Part shown: positions 60,899 to 64,000 of the stretch, in pieces
Numbering within the stretch: the stretch's first letter is position 1
Layout: each line of letters opens with the position of its first letter
Assembly (NCBI RefSeq): GCF_012103215.1
Contig: NZ_JAAVNE010000001.1
Span: 186,001 to 250,000 of the forward strand
Direction of reading: 5' to 3'
DNA: 64,000 nucleotides
DNA from: Falsiroseomonas selenitidurans
GTDB taxonomy: Bacteria; Pseudomonadota; Alphaproteobacteria; Acetobacterales; Acetobacteraceae
The notes under the pieces: generated by a model
Told to the model about the DNA's origin: nothing
The model's database searches: none
What the model saw: the letters and a program-made list of their open reading frames with translations, nothing else
Made by a program: the position numbers and the translations under genes

Positions 60899-63694
60899 AT
60901 GAGCCTGCCGCGCCCCGAACTCCGGCAGCCCCGCCTGCTGCTGCCGGACAGCCCCGCGCTGGTCGCCGGCTTCGGCCGCGGCACGCTGCTGACCCCGGAG
61001 GGGGAGCTGTTCTCCGGCCCTGCCATCGAGATCGGCCGCCGCCTGCGCGACCTGCCGCCGCCGATGCTGGTGCATGGCCCGGCCAGCGCGAAGCGGCTCG
61101 GCCTGGCTCCCTTTCCGGCCTGCGACCTGCTGGAGCTGTTTGCCTTCTGCCTGCCCGCCCGCCCCGCCGCGCCCACCCCGCGCGGCCTCGCCATGGCGCT
61201 GGAGCGCGACCCGCCGGCCGAGGAGGAAGCCCTGGCGGCCCTGCTGCCGGAGCTGGCGACGGATCTGCTGCGCCACCTGGCCGCCGGCCGCAACACGCCG
61301 CTGAACCGGGACGCCGCCGCCCTGGCCGCGAGGCTCGGCGCGGAGACCGGCTGGCCATGGGCGGACAGCGTGCTCGCCGCCCTCGGCCAGCCCCAGGCCC
61401 GGCCCTCGCTGGACCCGCTGAAGGTGTGGCGCCGCCTGCCGGATTGGGAGGAAGCCGCGCCACCGCCGCCGCCCACCAGCCACGCCGTCTCGCCCACCGA
61501 ATCGCGCCAGGCGCTGGCCCGCATCCTGGGCGAGGGCGCGGAGCAGCGGCCGCAGCAATCGGACTACGCCTCCGCCGCCGCCGGCGCTTTCCAGCCGCGG
61601 GAGACCCCGGGCGCGCCCAACCTGGTGCTGGCGGAAGCGGGCACCGGCACCGGCAAGACGCTGGGCTATGTCGCGCCCGCCAGCCTCTGGGCCACGCGCA
61701 ACGGCGCGCCGGTGTGGATCTCCACCTTCACCCGCAACCTGCAGCGCCAGATCGACCAGGAGACTGCGCGGCTCTACCCGGACCCGGCCGACCGCCGCCG
61801 CCATGTCGTGGTCCGCAAGGGGCGGGAGAACTACCTGTGCCTGCTGAACATGGAGGAAGCGGTGGGTGCCGCCGCCATGGCCGGCCAGGCCCTGCCCCTG
61901 GCGCTGATCGCCCGCTGGGCGCTGGCAACGCGGGACGGCGACCTGCAGGGCGGCGACTTCCCCGGCTGGCTGGCGGAGCTGTTCGGCCCGCACAGCATCT
62001 GGCCGCTGGCCGACCGCCGCGGCGAATGCATCCACTCCGCTTGCGGCCACTACAAGCAGTGCTTCGTCGAACATTCCATCCGCCGCGCCCGGACCGCGAC
62101 GCTGGTGGTCGCGAACCATGCGCTGGTGATGATCCAGGCGGCACTCGGCGGCGGCGAAGATGGCCGCCCCCTGCGCCTGGTCTTCGACGAGGGCCACCAC
62201 CTGTTCGACGCGGCGGATGCCGCCTTCTCCGCCGACCTCACCGGGGCGGAGACGGCGGAGCTGCGCCGCTGGCTGCTGGGCGCGGAAGGCGGCCGGTCCC
62301 GCGCCCGCGGCCTGGCCCGGCGGCTGGAGGAGCTGATCGGCGACCGCCCGGACCTGCTGCTGCCGCTGGAGGAGGCGCTGCAGGCCGCCCGCGCCCTGCC
62401 CGGCCCCGGCTGGCCCAGCCGCCTGGCGGAAGACCGCGGGGAGGAAGCGCGCGGCACCGCTGAGGCCTTCCTGCAGGCCATCCGCCGCCAGGTCCTGGCC
62501 CGGGCGCGGGACGAGGAATCCGGCTACGGCCTGGAATGCGACCTCCATCCGCTGGCCGAACCGGTGCATCAGGCGGCGGAGGCCCTCGCCACCGGCCTCA
62601 CCCGCCTGCGCACGCCGCTCCAGGCCCTGCACGACCGGCTGGCGGCACGGCTGGAGGATGAGGCGGAGGAGCTGGAACTCGGCGACCGCATCCGCATCGA
62701 GGCCGCCTGCCGCGGCCTGGAACGCCGGGCCCTGATGCCGCTGGCGGCCTGGGTCGCCATGCTTGGCAGCCTCGCCGCCCCGCCCCGCGCCCCCGGCACC
62801 CGGCCGGACTATGTGGACTGGTTCGCGCTGGACCGGCGGGAGGGGCGGGAGGTCGATTGCGGCATGCACCGCCACCACCTGGACCCGACCCAGCCCTTCG
62901 CCATGGCGGTCGCCGCCCCGGCGCATGGCCTGCTCATCACCTCCGCCACGCTGCGCGACCACACCACCCACATGGCGGAGGAAGACCCGGAAGCCGCCTG
63001 GCGCGCCGCGGAAGCCCGCACCGGCGCCGCCCACCTGCCCACCCCGGCCATCCGCGCCGCCGTCGCCTCCCCCTTCGACTACGCCACCCGCACCCGCGCT
63101 TTGGTGGTGGAGGATGTGAACAAGGCCGATCCCGGCCAGGTGGCCAGCGCCTACCGCGCCCTGTTCGCCGCTTCCGGCGGCGGCGCGCTCGGCCTGTTCA
63201 CCGCGGTGCGCCGGCTGCGCGACGTGCAGGCCCGCATCGCCCAGCCGCTGGCCGAACGCGGCATCCCGCTCTACGCCCAGCATGTGGACGCGATGGACAA
63301 TGCCACGCTGGTGGACGTGTTCCGGGCCGAGGAAGCCGCCTGCCTGCTCGGCACCGATGCGATGCGGGACGGCGTGGACGTGCCCGGCCGGTCGCTGCGC
63401 CTGCTGGTCTTCGACCGCGTGCCCTGGCCCCGCCCCTCCATCCTGCACCGCGAACGCCGCACGCATCTCTCGGAAGGTCAGCCGAAATCCTATGACGACG
63501 CCATCGCCCGCCACCGGCTGCGCCAGGCCTTCGGCCGGCTGATCCGGCGCGGCGACGACAAGGGCGTCTTCGTGCTGCTCGACCGCTCCTGCCCCACACG
63601 GCTGCTGGCCGGGCTGCCGCCAGGGGTGGTGGTGCAGCGGATGGGGCTGCGCGACGCGGTGGCCGAAACCCGCGACTTCCTGGCGGAGGACTAA
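60899..63694 (+). CDS. DinG-type ATP-dependent DNA helicase with iron-sulfur domain
   Basis: 931 residues, longer than E. coli DinG (716), with about 235 extra N-terminal residues. Walker A is EAGTGTGKTLGY (K about 252), the DEAD-type box DEGHHLF at about 430, and the four Cys of the iron-sulfur domain lie between them (YLCLLN at about 313; GECIHSACGHYKQC at about 376-388). C-terminal helicase motifs include DAMRDGVDVPG and HRLRQAFGRLIRR. It unwinds DNA 5' to 3', resolving R-loops or damaged forks. No SOS box is seen upstream. It is coupled to the next gene with four bases between. Confidence 0.88.
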   Translation: MSLPRPELRQPRLLLPDSPALVAGFGRGTLLTPEGELFSGPAIEIGRRLRDLPPPMLVHGPASAKRLGLAPFPACDLLELFAFCLPARPAAPTPRGLAMALERDPPAEEEALAALLPELATDLLRHLAAGRNTPLNRDAAALAARLGAETGWPWADSVLAALGQPQARPSLDPLKVWRRLPDWEEAAPPPPPTSHAVSPTESRQALARILGEGAEQRPQQSDYASAAAGAFQPRETPGAPNLVLAEAGTGTGKTLGYVAPASLWATRNGAPVWISTFTRNLQRQIDQETARLYPDPADRRRHVVVRKGRENYLCLLNMEEAVGAAAMAGQALPLALIARWALATRDGDLQGGDFPGWLAELFGPHSIWPLADRRGECIHSACGHYKQCFVEHSIRRARTATLVVANHALVMIQAALGGGEDGRPLRLVFDEGHHLFDAADAAFSADLTGAETAELRRWLLGAEGGRSRARGLARRLEELIGDRPDLLLPLEEALQAARALPGPGWPSRLAEDRGEEARGTAEAFLQAIRRQVLARARDEESGYGLECDLHPLAEPVHQAAEALATGLTRLRTPLQALHDRLAARLEDEAEELELGDRIRIEAACRGLERRALMPLAAWVAMLGSLAAPPRAPGTRPDYVDWFALDRREGREVDCGMHRHHLDPTQPFAMAVAAPAHGLLITSATLRDHTTHMAEEDPEAAWRAAEARTGAAHLPTPAIRAAVASPFDYATRTRALVVEDVNKADPGQVASAYRALFAASGGGALGLFTAVRRLRDVQARIAQPLAERGIPLYAQHVDAMDNATLVDVFRAEEAACLLGTDAMRDGVDVPGRSLRLLVFDRVPWPRPSILHRERRTHLSEGQPKSYDDAIARHRLRQAFGRLIRRGDDKGVFVLLDRSCPTRLLAGLPPGVVVQRMGLRDAVAETRDFLAED

Positions 63695-63698
63695 GCAG

Positions 63699-64000
63699 AT
63701 GGACATGCGCCCGACCCTCGATGCGCCGGATGACGATCCCTATCTGTGGCTGGAAGCGGTGGAGGACCCGCGCGCCCTGGAATGGGTCGCGGCGCAGAAT
63801 GCCCGCACCCGCGGCCGCCACGCCGATGCGCGCTACGAGGCCGATCGCGACGCGCTGCGCCAGGCGCTGGACCGCCCCGGCCGCCTGCCGCACGTCACCC
63901 GCCGCGGCCCGCACCTGTTCAACTACTGGCAGGACGCCGCCAACCCCCGCGGCCTGTGGCGCCGCACCACGATGGAAAGCTTCCGCCGGGACGAGCCGGC
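63699..64000 (+). CDS. Prolyl oligopeptidase family (S9) protein, 5' end only
   Basis: The first 100 codons are visible. The ATG at 63699 follows GGAGGA, which lies inside the end of the helicase gene. The sequence DDDPYLWLEAVEDPRALEWV is the typical start of prolyl oligopeptidases/oligopeptidase B, leading into the beta-propeller; FNYWQDAANPRGLWRRT fits the first blade. The catalytic domain lies beyond the window. Confidence 0.85.
   Translation, partial: MDMRPTLDAPDDDPYLWLEAVEDPRALEWVAAQNARTRGRHADARYEADRDALRQALDRPGRLPHVTRRGPHLFNYWQDAANPRGLWRRTTMESFRRDEP

Overview
The window is GC-rich chromosomal DNA. Its gene content points to an alphaproteobacterium, most likely of the Acetobacteraceae (Roseomonas-like). 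The clues are a class I lysyl-tRNA synthetase, a tripartite-tricarboxylate (Bug) binding protein, a hydantoinase A/B pair, a persulfide-sensing ArsR regulator with a sulfide operon, and near-saturated GC at third codon positions. Taxonomy is inferred from gene families; no rRNA or tRNA gene was seen.

Layout. 1-5938: tail of an NsrR-like gene, then a BigR/SqrR-like repressor divergent from a sulfide-detoxification operon (DUF2892 protein, persulfide dioxygenase, 1-Cys peroxiredoxin, DUF442-SQR fusion, SulP transporter). 6219-12575: IlvD/Edd dehydratase, M20 amidohydrolase, a hybrid histidine kinase lacking its phospho-accepting His, and a Bug protein. 12856-23538: one minus-strand gene for a 3560-residue secreted protein made of DUF11 modules, nine SdrD-B-like modules and C-terminal RTX repeats. 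24089-30503: OmpA-family protein, GntR regulator, two coupled Fe(II)/2-oxoglutarate oxygenases, an HU protein, an epoxide-hydrolase-like enzyme and a class IV aminotransferase. 30496-40733: a tightly coupled ThDP enzyme-HyuB-HyuA operon, an SDR, a small His-containing membrane protein, a UxaA/GarD dehydratase, a phosphotriesterase-family lactonase and a DUF4189 protein.

41126-54768 is the most striking part: a compact podovirus-type virion cassette on the minus strand. In transcription order it holds two unknown small genes, a small virion/assembly protein, portal, scaffold, major capsid, tail tubular A, tail tubular B, a small internal protein, tail fibre, a small terminase candidate, large terminase, holin-like protein and a SleB-type lysin. 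The order closely follows T7 genes 7.3 to 19, but there is no integrase, replication gene, RNA polymerase or large ejection protein in the window. It diverges from an S24 (LexA/CI-type) self-cleaving regulator. The intergenic region has a GTTC-N7-GTTC alphaproteobacterial SOS box at the predicted start site. A second promoter ahead of the structural genes is followed at once by an intrinsic terminator. This reads as an SOS-controlled, possibly domesticated particle (gene-transfer-agent-like) system or a remnant prophage; the sequence alone cannot decide.

54798-64000: a LysRS-I / truncated MprF / VOC operon, then an exported beta-carbonic anhydrase, aspartate-semialdehyde dehydrogenase, a DinG-type iron-sulfur helicase and the start of a prolyl-oligopeptidase.
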